Of a stretch of 58,323 nt of DNA, positions 50,753 to 58,323 are shown one piece after another. Source of the DNA: Cellulomonas endophytica (lineage in GTDB: Bacteria > Actinomycetota > Actinomycetes > Actinomycetales > Cellulomonadaceae); the NCBI RefSeq assembly GCF_004123805.1, contig NZ_RWJX01000024.1:1-58323 (forward strand), given 5' to 3'. The position numbers were made by a program, and so were the translations under genes. The notes under the pieces are model-generated. The model was not told the origin of the DNA, ran no database searches, and saw nothing but the letters and a program-made list of their open reading frames with translations. Position 1 is the first letter of the stretch. The number at the start of each line of letters is the position of its first letter.

Positions 50753-51799
50753 TCAGACGAGCGTCGCGTCCAACGCCGTGAGGACGGCGTCGATCGGGTT
50801 GACGTACGTCAGCCCGGTGCCATTGTCGCCCCCCGTCTCCGACCCCGCAAAGAGCAGCCCGATCGCGGTCCCGTCCTCCAGGTACACGAGCGACCCGGAG
50901 TCGCCGCCCCGCGAGAACGGCCCCGTGCCGGTCGACTCCACCTCGATCTGGTCGTCGAACGCCAGGTCACCCAGCCCTTCCCCGTAGTTGACGACCACGT
51001 CGTCGAGCTCGATCGCGGTCACCCGGCCCCGGGTGAGGGCGGTCGTCCGGCCCGTCTTGGCCACGGCCTCGCCGCCGCGGACCGCACCCGTCCGGGTGAT
51101 ACGGCCCACCGGGTAGGTCGGGTCGATCGCCTCGGGGTCGTCCAGGAGCGCGACCGCGGCGTCCACGAGCGCCGTGCGGCCCGGGGCGAGCGGGACCGTC
51201 GCGGCCAGCGTGCCCACCCGGTCGTCGGGCGCGGACCCCCCGTCGGCCGGCCCGGGCTGCAGCACCACGTCCCCCACCTGCGCCGCGGGCGATCCCGCGA
51301 GCACGTGGTAGTTCGACAGGGCGTGCACGGCCCCGCCGATCCGCACGAAGGCCCCGAGGGTGCCGGCGGAGACGTCCACGTGCGCGATGGAGATCCCGGG
51401 GCGCAGGGGCCGTGTGCGGTCCGTCGGCCCGAGGGCCTGCGCCCGCCCGACCGGTGGCCGGGGTCCGACCGGCCGGTCGAGGGGCCGGATGCGACCGGTC
51501 CGCCGCACGTCGACGACGGGCCCGCCCTCCTCCGCCAGCCGGCGCGCCACGGCGCGGACCTGCGGCAGGCCGAGCCGGTAGCGGACGGCCAGCCCGAACG
51601 ACCCGTCGTCGTGCGGCGTGAGCCCGACCGCGACCGCCGGACGCGCCGGCGTCGCGTCGGGGGCGCCGGCGGCCCGCACCCGCCGGCCCTCGAGCTCGCG
51701 CGCGAGCGCCACGAGCTCCCCCTTGCGCGTGCGCGCCGCGTCGTGGTCCAGGCCCCCGGACGTCCCGCCCGTGCGCTGCGCCGCCGTGCTGCCGCTCAT
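50753..51799 (-). CDS. Trypsin-like (S1/Nal1-type) serine peptidase
   Basis: A 348-aa protein with no signal peptide, hence probably cytoplasmic. An N-terminal ~110-residue module precedes a chymotrypsin-fold domain (about 135-348). The triad is His165 (LSNYHVLA), Asp213 (LVDAAVALL) and Ser301 (SRGGDSGSLVY). The KTGRTTALTRGRVTAI segment and the SRGGDSGS loop are typical of bacterial chymotrypsin-fold proteins with a substrate-access switch. The small 82-aa gene downstream is probably its partner. A GTCACCCGTCC motif lies about 100 bp upstream. Confidence 0.85.
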   Translation of the reverse strand: MSGSTAAQRTGGTSGGLDHDAARTRKGELVALARELEGRRVRAAGAPDATPARPAVAVGLTPHDDGSFGLAVRYRLGLPQVRAVARRLAEEGGPVVDVRRTGRIRPLDRPVGPRPPVGRAQALGPTDRTRPLRPGISIAHVDVSAGTLGAFVRIGGAVHALSNYHVLAGSPAAQVGDVVLQPGPADGGSAPDDRVGTLAATVPLAPGRTALVDAAVALLDDPEAIDPTYPVGRITRTGAVRGGEAVAKTGRTTALTRGRVTAIELDDVVVNYGEGLGDLAFDDQIEVESTGTGPFSRGGDSGSLVYLEDGTAIGLLFAGSETGGDNGTGLTYVNPIDAVLTALDATLV

Positions 51800-51938
51800 G
51801 CCCCACCCCTGTCCGGCCCGTCGCGGGCCGATCGTGCGGCGGCCCCGTCGGCCGCCCCCCGTCCGTGTCTGCGGGGCCGAGTGTGCCGCCCCCCACCGAC
51901 ACGGACGGGTGACGCGCGGTGCCGGCAGGGGGCAGCCG

Positions 51939-54197
51939 TCAGCCGAGGACCTCCGGGTAGGGCGTCGCGTCCTCGCCGGTGCGACCCAGCACGTGCTCCG
52001 CGAGGAACGCCTCGACCGTGCCGTACCAGACCTTCGCGTGCTGCGGCGTGAGCACCCAGTGGTTCTCGTCGGGGAAGTAGAGGAACCGGTGCGGCGAGCG
52101 CCCCTCGTCGTCCGCGGGGAGCCCGGACGCCGACAGGAGCTCGTACCAGAGCCGCAGGCCCTCCCCGATCGGCACCCGGTAGTCCTTGTCCCCGTGCACG
52201 ACGAGCACCGGGGTGACGATCCGCTCGACGGACCGGTGCGGGGAGTTCCGCTCCGCCATCTCCGGCGTCATCTCCTCGAGCCAGTAGTAGGCCGCGTCCG
52301 TCGTCGGGCCGAACTGGTCCAGGGCCCACAGGCTGGCGTGGGTGACGATGGCCTTGAAGCGGTCCGTGTGGCCCGCGACCCAGTTCGCCATGTAGCCGCC
52401 GAAGGACCCGCCCATCGCGGCCGTGCGGGTGGCGTCGACGTCCTCGCGCGCCTCCGCGACGTCCGTGACGGCCATGAGGTCGGTGAAGGGCGCCTCGCCC
52501 CACGCCCCCCAGCCCGCCTGCACGAACGCCTGCCCGTAACCCGTCGACAGGGCGGGGTCCGGGAGCAGCACCGCGTACCCGCGCGCGACGAGCAGCCAGG
52601 GGTTCCAGCGCCAGGACCAGGCGTTCCACGAGCCGAGCGGCCCGCCGTGGATCCACAGGAGCAGCGGCGCCGGGGCGTCCTCCCCCGCGCCCTCGGGCAG
52701 CGCGAGCCAGGCGCGCACCGTGCGGCCGTCCTCGACCGTGGTCGAGACCTCCGTCAGCGTGCCGGGCAGCGGCGGCAGCGGCGCGGGCGGGCGCAGCGCC
52801 TGCGCCGCGACCGGCGTCCCCGCCGCCGCGGCCGCCAGGTCGATGCGCACGGGGTGCGCCGGGGCGAGGTACGAGGTGCGCAGCGCGTAGGCCGTCCGCC
52901 CGTCGGGGGCGACCTGCACGTCGCTGAAGGCGGCGTCGTCGGACGTCACCCGCACCGCGTCGCCGCGGGTGCGGCCCAGGCGGAAGACGGGCGCGCGGCC
53001 GTTGTCGTCGGCGACGACCAGCACCCCGGAGGAGTCCGGCAGCCACACGGGCGCGTGCGGCCAGCGGTCCCACTGCGGCGCGAGGACCTGCGGCCGCGCC
53101 GGCCCGTCGTCGCCGGGCGCGAGCGCCACCACCGCGACGCCGGCGGCGGGGGCGGTCGTGGGCGTGGAGCGGCGCTCCCAGCCGTAGGCGACCCACGCGC
53201 CGTCCGGGGACACGACGGGCGAGAAGGCGTCCGTGGTGGGGTCGTCGACGAGCGTGCGGCGCTCACCGGTGTCGACGTCGATCGCCACGAGCACGCTGCG
53301 CTGCGAGCCCCGCGCGAGGGGGACGGTCCAGCCCGTGACGAGCGTCCGGCCGTCCGGGCTCAGCGCACCGTGCTGCTCGCGCAGCTGCCCGCGGCGGGCG
53401 TCGGGCGTGACGTCCCGCAGCGTCGCGGCGGTGCCGGGCTGCCCGGCCGCGAGGGCCGCCGGGTCGGCGGCGTCCGCGTCGCCCTCGGCGAGCACCTCCG
53501 CCAGCGGGGCGACGAACGCGTGCGGCGACGCCGGCCCGAGGTCGTGGTCCCAGTACCGGACGGGGTAGGCGTCGTGGAGGATCGCGCTGACCTTGCGGTC
53601 CTTGCGGTCCTTGCGCAGGCGGTCGTCCTCGGCGTCGTCGGCGGCACGCGGCAGCACGTCCGAGGTCAGCAGCGCGACCGGCGCCGCGGCGGCCGTGGAG
53701 AGCCCACCCAGGCCCGCGCCGCGCCGGGCGACCACCCGCGCCTCCGCGCCGTCGCGCGGCAGGAGCCACAGCGCGGGCACCGGGTCGTCCTCGCCCTCCA
53801 CGCCCGGGTCGGGGCGCGCCGCCGTGAAGAGCAGGTCGCCGCCGGGCGTGAAGGCCGCGCCGCCCTCGCCCTTGGCGCCGCGGGTCAGGCGCCGGGCCGG
53901 GCGCGCGCCGGTGGGGTCGACCTCCCACAGGGCGGTGACGTACGCGGTCGCCTTCGCGTCGAGCGTCGAGACCGACGTGACGAGGCGCGTGCCGTCGGGC
54001 GAGAGCGCGAGCCCGCCGAGCCGCGGCAGCGCGACGTACGCGTCGAGGTCGTCGAAAGGACGGCTCGCGTCGGGCGCGGACGACGACGCCGCCGGGCCGG
54101 CCGCGCCCTCGGGCGCGGGGCCGGCGGCGACGGCCGCGGGGGCGTCGGCGGGCGGACGGGGGACGTCGGGGACGGGGGCGGAGGCCGGGTCGCTCAC
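51939..54197 (-). CDS. S9-family prolyl oligopeptidase-like serine peptidase
   Basis: A 752-aa protein. Residues 1-60 are a disordered Ala/Pro-rich leader, about 60-470 a beta-propeller, and about 500-752 an alpha/beta hydrolase. The catalytic Ser is in GGSFGGYMANW (about residue 597), the Asp in VLVVHGDKDYRVP and the His in ENHWV. Family S9C (acylaminoacyl-peptidase/dipeptidyl-peptidase 5-like) is the best fit; it would trim short peptides in the cytoplasm. The GTG start is the only one that gives a full propeller. Confidence 0.92.
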   Translation of the reverse strand: MSDPASAPVPDVPRPPADAPAAVAAGPAPEGAAGPAASSSAPDASRPFDDLDAYVALPRLGGLALSPDGTRLVTSVSTLDAKATAYVTALWEVDPTGARPARRLTRGAKGEGGAAFTPGGDLLFTAARPDPGVEGEDDPVPALWLLPRDGAEARVVARRGAGLGGLSTAAAAPVALLTSDVLPRAADDAEDDRLRKDRKDRKVSAILHDAYPVRYWDHDLGPASPHAFVAPLAEVLAEGDADAADPAALAAGQPGTAATLRDVTPDARRGQLREQHGALSPDGRTLVTGWTVPLARGSQRSVLVAIDVDTGERRTLVDDPTTDAFSPVVSPDGAWVAYGWERRSTPTTAPAAGVAVVALAPGDDGPARPQVLAPQWDRWPHAPVWLPDSSGVLVVADDNGRAPVFRLGRTRGDAVRVTSDDAAFSDVQVAPDGRTAYALRTSYLAPAHPVRIDLAAAAAGTPVAAQALRPPAPLPPLPGTLTEVSTTVEDGRTVRAWLALPEGAGEDAPAPLLLWIHGGPLGSWNAWSWRWNPWLLVARGYAVLLPDPALSTGYGQAFVQAGWGAWGEAPFTDLMAVTDVAEAREDVDATRTAAMGGSFGGYMANWVAGHTDRFKAIVTHASLWALDQFGPTTDAAYYWLEEMTPEMAERNSPHRSVERIVTPVLVVHGDKDYRVPIGEGLRLWYELLSASGLPADDEGRSPHRFLYFPDENHWVLTPQHAKVWYGTVEAFLAEHVLGRTGEDATPYPEVLG

Positions 54198-54281
54198 CCG
54201 GCCGTCCTATCACGACGACCCGGGCGCCCGCCGCGCGTCGGCGCCGCCGTCGGAGCCGCCGGGCCCGGCGTCGTGCGCCGC

Positions 54282-56396
54282 TCAGCGCCCCTCGCGCTCC
54301 GCCATCCGCGCCAGCATCGCGTTGTACTCGTCCATCTCGGTGTCGCCGGACCGGTCGACCGTGCGGTCGCGGCGCCGCGCCGCCCGCTCGTCGTCCCGGG
54401 CCCACGCGAACACGAGCCCGACCGCGAGCGCGAGGGTCGGGAGCTCGCCGATCCCCCAGGTGATGGCCGCGCCCTGCTGCTGGTCGTCGATGGCGGAGGG
54501 GCCCCAGGGCCGGCCCATGAGGCCGAACCAGTCGGCGACGAGGAGCGAGGTGCTCTGGAGCAGGGAGACGCCGAAGAAGGCGTGGAAGGCCATCGTCGAC
54601 AGCAGCAGCACGAGGCGCTGCGGGTGGGGCAGCCGTGCCGGCCCGGGGTCGAGCCCGACCATGGCGTTGGCGAACAGGTACCCCGCCACGGAGAAGTGCA
54701 GGATCATCGCGAGGTGGCCGAGGTGGCTGCGCAGCGCGAGCTCGAAGAGGTCCGTGTAGTAGAAGGCGACCATCGACACGACGAAGTTCACGGCGGCCAC
54801 GACGGGGTGCGCCAGCACCGTGCCGACGCGGCTGTGGACGAGCACGAGGAGCCACTCGCGCGGCCCGCGGGAGGCGTCCCCGGGCAGCGCCGCCGCGCGC
54901 ACGGGCAGCGCGCGCAGGGCCAGGGTGACGGGCGCCGACAGGGCGACGAGCACCGGCACCACCATGACGAGCACCATGTGCTCGAGCATGTGGGCGCTGA
55001 AGAGCACCATGCCGTAGGCGGCCGGGCCGCCGGAGGTCGCCCAGCCGAAGACGAGCATGCCCGCGACGAAGGAGACGGTCCGCAGCACCGGCCACCGGTC
55101 GCCGCGGCGGTGCAGGCGCACCACCCAGCGGACGTAGACGACCGCGCCGGCGACCGCGGCGGACGCGGCCAGGACGTCCCACCGCCACTCCGTGAGCCAG
55201 CGCAGGGCGGTCGGCTCGGGCGGCAGCGGCGAGCCTGTGAGGAGCTGCGCCGGCGTCGGGTCGGCCGGCGGGGTGTCGTCGACGGGCGGCGCGGTCGAGG
55301 ACAGCGCCACGGCGACGCCCGACACGGCGCCCATGACGGCGAGCTCGACGACGACGAGGCGGCGCAGCAGGGCGCGCGCGGGACCGCCCGCCGCGAGCCG
55401 CCCGACCACGCGCCGCCGGTGCGCCAGCCCGAGCAGGCCCAGCACGACGAGGAGCGCGACCTTGGCCAGCAGGAGCGTGCCCCAGGCGGTCGTCAGGCCG
55501 TCGAGGCCGGTCCGGACCGTGCCGTTCACCGTGCCGGACACGGCGACCGCGACGAGGCACCAGCCCGCCACGACGGAGTAGCGGGAGACGGCGGGTGCCA
55601 CGTCGTCCCCGAGCCGGCCGCCCAGCAGCGCCAGCCCGAGCAGCCCGCCGACCCACAGCGCCGCCCCGACGAGGTGCATCGTCATCGACGACACCGCCAG
55701 CTCGTGCGAGGCGGCCCCGGCGGCGTGGCCGGTCTGCGCGCCCTGCCACAGGGCAGCGAGCGCGACGAGCGCCGTCCACGCCGCCCCCGTGGGCGTCCGC
55801 ACGAGCAGCGCGAGCACGCTGACGACCGCGGCCAGCACGACGACGGACAGCTCCGTGCGGCCGAGCTCGACCTGCGTCACGTAGAGCTGCAGCTGCGCCC
55901 CGAAGTCGGCGGCCGTCGGCGGCTGGCCGGCGACGTTCGCGTAGGACAGGACGAGCTCGACGAGCGCGGCCACCGTCCAGGCCCCCGCCCCGAGCGCCGC
56001 CAGCACGAGCGCCTGCGGCCACGCCCGGCCGTCGACCGCCGCCACCCCGTCCCGCGGCGCCCGCACCCGGTCCGACGCGCGTGCCCGCAGGGGCAGCAGC
56101 CCGGCGGCGAGGACGAGCGCGCCCAGCGTCAGCGCCGACGCGACCTCGGCCACCGCCCCGACCACGGGCAGGCCCCACCGCACCGCGGCCCCGGGGTCGG
56201 CCAGCACCCCGGGCAGGGCAGCCCCGGACGCCGCGACCCCGACGAGGACCGCCACGACCGCCCCGCCGAGGAGCACCAGGGCGCCCCCGGGCGGCAGCAC
56301 CCGCGCCCCGCGCCTCGCCGCCGGGGGCTCGACGGGACCGCCCGGCGCACCGGCCGGCCGGGGGGCCCGCGGGGTCGGGGCAGCCGTCACGTCCAC
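54282..56396 (-). CDS. CopD-CtaG fusion membrane protein
   Basis: A 704-aa polytopic membrane protein. The N-terminal half has the CopD-type copper-uptake region ([24 protein letters not shown]). The C-terminal half is a CtaG (caa3-type) domain with metal-ligand-rich helices ([42 protein letters not shown]). Such fusions are standard in actinobacteria and supply copper for cytochrome c oxidase assembly. The basic C-terminal tail includes RMAEREGR. It has 14 or more helices. No oxidase genes are adjacent. Confidence 0.9.
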   Translation of the reverse strand: MDVTAAPTPRAPRPAGAPGGPVEPPAARRGARVLPPGGALVLLGGAVVAVLVGVAASGAALPGVLADPGAAVRWGLPVVGAVAEVASALTLGALVLAAGLLPLRARASDRVRAPRDGVAAVDGRAWPQALVLAALGAGAWTVAALVELVLSYANVAGQPPTAADFGAQLQLYVTQVELGRTELSVVVLAAVVSVLALLVRTPTGAAWTALVALAALWQGAQTGHAAGAASHELAVSSMTMHLVGAALWVGGLLGLALLGGRLGDDVAPAVSRYSVVAGWCLVAVAVSGTVNGTVRTGLDGLTTAWGTLLLAKVALLVVLGLLGLAHRRRVVGRLAAGGPARALLRRLVVVELAVMGAVSGVAVALSSTAPPVDDTPPADPTPAQLLTGSPLPPEPTALRWLTEWRWDVLAASAAVAGAVVYVRWVVRLHRRGDRWPVLRTVSFVAGMLVFGWATSGGPAAYGMVLFSAHMLEHMVLVMVVPVLVALSAPVTLALRALPVRAAALPGDASRGPREWLLVLVHSRVGTVLAHPVVAAVNFVVSMVAFYYTDLFELALRSHLGHLAMILHFSVAGYLFANAMVGLDPGPARLPHPQRLVLLLSTMAFHAFFGVSLLQSTSLLVADWFGLMGRPWGPSAIDDQQQGAAITWGIGELPTLALAVGLVFAWARDDERAARRRDRTVDRSGDTEMDEYNAMLARMAEREGR

Positions 56397-56512
56397 CGCA
56401 CCAGGGTAGGTGCCCCCTCCCCCACGCCCCGTCGCGCCCCCGCCCGCTCACAGCCCCCGCCCCTCCCCGACCCGCTCACAGCCCCTCGGGTTCCCCCGCC
56501 CGCCCCACCTCG

Positions 56513-56576
56513 CCACGAGATGCCGCTCGGGGCCGCCCGACCGCACCCGCACGCGGCCCGCACCGGCCTCTCGTCG
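56513..56576. repeat. 64-bp hairpin repeat, dispersed copy in a divergent gap
   Basis: It starts CCACGAGATGCC and ends ACCGGCCTCTCGTCG, again exactly 64 bp. It lies between the divergent CopD-CtaG and DDN-type genes. Because the gap is divergent, this copy cannot simply be a terminator. Confidence 0.82.
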
Positions 56577-56644
56577 CGAGGGCGTGGCTCGCGCCTCGCC
56601 CGCGGGCGGGAAGAAGAGCGGCGGTGGCGCGCGTTGCCGCCGGC

Positions 56645-57082
56645 ATGCCCCTCTCCGGTGAGTACGCGCCCTCCCAGTCCGACTGGGCCCGCCAGCAGGC
56701 CGAGACCTTCGAGGCCACCGACGGCCGCGAGGCCAACGAGCTGCGCGGCGTCCCGATCATCGTCCTGACGTCCGTCGGCGCCCGTTCCGGCAGGCTGCGC
56801 AAGACGCCGCTCATGCGCGTGGAGCACGGGGGCGAGTACGCCGTCGTCGCCTCGAAGGGCGGCGCGCCCGAGCACCCGACCTGGTACCACAACCTCGTCG
56901 CCGACCCCCACGTCGAGCTGCAGGACGGCGCCGTGCGGAAGGACTACGACGCCCGCGAGGTCGGCGGCGCCGAGCGCGAGGCGTGGTGGGAGCGGGCCGT
57001 CGCCGTCTGGCCCGACTACGCCGAGTACCAGAGGAAGACGGACCGCCAGATCCCCGTCTTCGTCCTCACCCCCCGCGACTGA
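56645..57082 (+). CDS. DDN-type deazaflavin (F420)-dependent nitroreductase-family protein
   Basis: A 145-aa split-barrel protein of the family that includes mycobacterial Ddn. Signature segments: [47 protein letters not shown] (F420-binding region), VELQDG and the C-terminal [10 protein letters not shown]. It should use reduced F420 to reduce quinones or other small molecules. The ATG at 56645 is in the usual place relative to the first conserved helix. Confidence 0.93.
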   Translation: MPLSGEYAPSQSDWARQQAETFEATDGREANELRGVPIIVLTSVGARSGRLRKTPLMRVEHGGEYAVVASKGGAPEHPTWYHNLVADPHVELQDGAVRKDYDAREVGGAEREAWWERAVAVWPDYAEYQRKTDRQIPVFVLTPRD

Positions 57083-57126
57083 CCCGCGGGCGCGGCTCGC
57101 ACACCGCGCGCCGCCCGTCACGCCCA

Positions 57127-57190
57127 CGACGAGATGCCGGTCCCGTCCCCCTGCGGGACGACCGACGCGGCCGGGACCGGCAGCTCGTCG
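57127..57190. repeat. 64-bp hairpin repeat, best-paired copy
   Basis: It starts CGACGAGATGCCGGTCCCG and ends CGGGACCGGCAGCTCGTCG: 18 of 19 outer bases pair. It lies between the stops of the convergent DDN-type and E2 genes. This copy best shows that the family is a hairpin. Confidence 0.9.
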
Positions 57191-57234
57191 GGGGGAGGGG
57201 GTCCGGATCCTCGGACCCCGGGACGGCGCTGGGG

Positions 57235-58323
57235 TCAGCTCGCCCAGACGAGGGCCTGGGACGGCTCGTGCAGGACGGCGGCGACGTCCGCCAGGACGCG
57301 CGCCCCGAGCTCCCCGTCCACGAGGCGGTGGTCGAAGCTCAGCGCGAGCTGCGTCACCTGACGCACCTTGACCTTGCCCTTGTGCACCCACGGCTGCTCC
57401 CGGATGGCGCCGAACGCGAGGATCGCCGCCTCGCCCGGGTTGAGGATGGGAGTGCCCGTGTCGATGCCGAACACCCCGACGTTCGTCAGCGTGATCGTGC
57501 CGTCCGCCATGTCGGCGGGGGTGGTGCGCCCCGCGCGGGCGGTCGCGGTGAGGTGGGCGATGGAGCCGGCGAGCTCGCGCAGGCCCTGCCGGTGCGCGTC
57601 CTTGATGTTCGGCACGACGAGCCCCCGCGGCGTCGCCGCGGCGATGCCGAGGTTGACGTAGTGCTTGTAGACGATCTCCTGGGAGCCCTCGTCCCACGAG
57701 GCGTTGATCTCCGGGTGCCGTCGCACGGCCAGGACCAGGGCCTTCGCGGCGACGAGGAGCGGCGTGACGCGCACGTCCGTGAACTCCCGGTCGGCGCGCA
57801 GCCGCTCGACCAGACGCATGGTGCGCGTGACGTCCACCGTGTGGAAGACGGTCACGTGCGGCGCCGTGAAGGCGCTGCCGACCATGGCCTCGGCGGTCCG
57901 CTTGCGCACGGAGCGGACGGGGACGCGCGTCTGCCGCCCGTCGGGGCTGACGGTGCCGCTGGCGAGCCACGGCGTGTCGTCCGCGGCGTAGGTCGCCAGG
58001 GTGCGCGGCTCCGTGTGCCGCTGGTGCCCGAGCACGTCCTCGCGCGTGACGATCCCGCCCGGGCCCGTGGGGTTGATGGTGTCGAGGTCGACGCCGAGCT
58101 CGCGCGCCAGCTTGCGCACGGGCGGCTTGGCCAGCGCGTGACGGGGCACCCCGTCCGTGTTCGGCCGCGCCGGCGCCGCGGCCGGGGGTGCGGGGGCAGC
58201 GACGAGGACCGGCGCGCCGACCGCGGCGGGGGCTGCCGAGAGCGACGCCGGCGGCACGGGTCCGCTCGTCGCCGCCCGCGGGGCCGCCGCCGGGACCGGG
58301 GGCGCCGGAAGGGGAGCCTCCGC
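57235..58323 (-). CDS. Dihydrolipoamide acyltransferase (E2), partial at the right edge
   Basis: The last 362 residues of an E2 core of a 2-oxoacid dehydrogenase complex. The visible part begins with an Ala/Pro linker that continues beyond the window, where the lipoyl domain(s) should be. Then comes a peripheral-subunit-binding domain (HALAKPPVRKLARELGVDLDTINPTGPGGIVTREDVL, about residues 60-100). The ~230-residue catalytic domain has the active-site motif SFDHRLVDGE. It transfers acyl groups to CoA. Branched-chain versus pyruvate specificity cannot be decided here; E1 genes, if adjacent, lie outside. No stop interrupts the frame to the edge. Confidence 0.93.
   Translation of the reverse strand, partial: AEAPLPAPPVPAAAPRAATSGPVPPASLSAAPAAVGAPVLVAAPAPPAAAPARPNTDGVPRHALAKPPVRKLARELGVDLDTINPTGPGGIVTREDVLGHQRHTEPRTLATYAADDTPWLASGTVSPDGRQTRVPVRSVRKRTAEAMVGSAFTAPHVTVFHTVDVTRTMRLVERLRADREFTDVRVTPLLVAAKALVLAVRRHPEINASWDEGSQEIVYKHYVNLGIAAATPRGLVVPNIKDAHRQGLRELAGSIAHLTATARAGRTTPADMADGTITLTNVGVFGIDTGTPILNPGEAAILAFGAIREQPWVHKGKVKVRQVTQLALSFDHRLVDGELGARVLADVAAVLHEPSQALVWAS

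Noticed and set aside
51618..56768. Plus-strand open frame of about 1700 codons opposite the peptidase and CopD-CtaG genes
   Set aside because: It is opposite three well-supported genes, and its product is an Arg/Gly/His/Gln-rich sequence without any domain.

Overview
The window is very GC-rich (about three-quarters G+C by eye, with third codon positions almost always G or C) and uses many GTG starts. It carries typical actinobacterial families: a bifunctional Dcd, an Rv2578c-type radical SAM protein, a RskA/SigK-like pair, a deazaflavin-dependent nitroreductase, a CopD-CtaG fusion and a SOS box of the TCGAAC-N4-GTTCGA type. It is a chromosomal segment of a free-living member of the Actinomycetota; I cannot place it to genus. 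No phage, plasmid or IS genes were seen.

Layout. 1-2.1 kb: array of a 64-bp hairpin repeat, an L,D-transpeptidase lipoprotein and a MarR regulator. 2.2-7.8 kb: a sugar-uptake operon (LacI repressor, binding protein, two permeases, a GH32/GH68-clan enzyme) with no ATPase gene of its own. 7.9-11.9 kb: ABC exporter, a guanidine-III riboswitch with its SMR guanidinium exporter, an SDR and a DUF4126-type protein. 12-17.9 kb: a 1272-aa membrane protein with W/D/G/S repeats, an unknown protein coupled to dcd, and a 53-aa acidic protein. 18-22 kb: a SOS-box-controlled radical SAM protein, tRNA-Gly(CCC), a universal stress protein, an MFS sugar transporter with a CRP-like site, a secreted protein, and a 31-aa peptide gene behind two alternative hairpins. 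22.4-28.4 kb: a bacteriophytochrome with a PP2C output, divergent from a PAS-GGDEF diguanylate cyclase followed by a fasciclin lipoprotein. 28.4-30.2 kb: an AbiEi-like/DUF559 nuclease-fold gene bracketed by two pairs of hairpin repeats in opposite orientation.

30.2-36.2 kb: anti-sigma/sigma pair divergent from a fused ATP-grasp-alpha-E gene and a transglutaminase. 36.3-44.6 kb: GAF-GGDEF-EAL protein, DinB-like protein, TetR, THUMP-type RNA methyltransferase, Nudix hydrolase, NarL-type response regulator and sensor kinase. 44.7-50.3 kb: membrane protein, UV-damage endonuclease UvsE, thioredoxin-NHL protein, GAF-GGDEF protein. 50.4-58.3 kb: an S1-type peptidase with a small partner, an S9 peptidase, CopD-CtaG, a DDN-type protein, and an E2 acyltransferase that runs off the right edge.

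Two intergenic structures stand out as possibly undescribed. The first is a family of exactly 64-bp hairpin elements with six copies, at both ends of the window. The second is an unrelated hairpin-repeat family, about 80 bp, flanking the nuclease-like gene in the way REP/REPIN elements flank RAYT transposases. Signalling is dense: four light- or c-di-GMP-related proteins plus a two-component system lie in about 28 kb, and several have a CACCCG/CGGGTG motif upstream.
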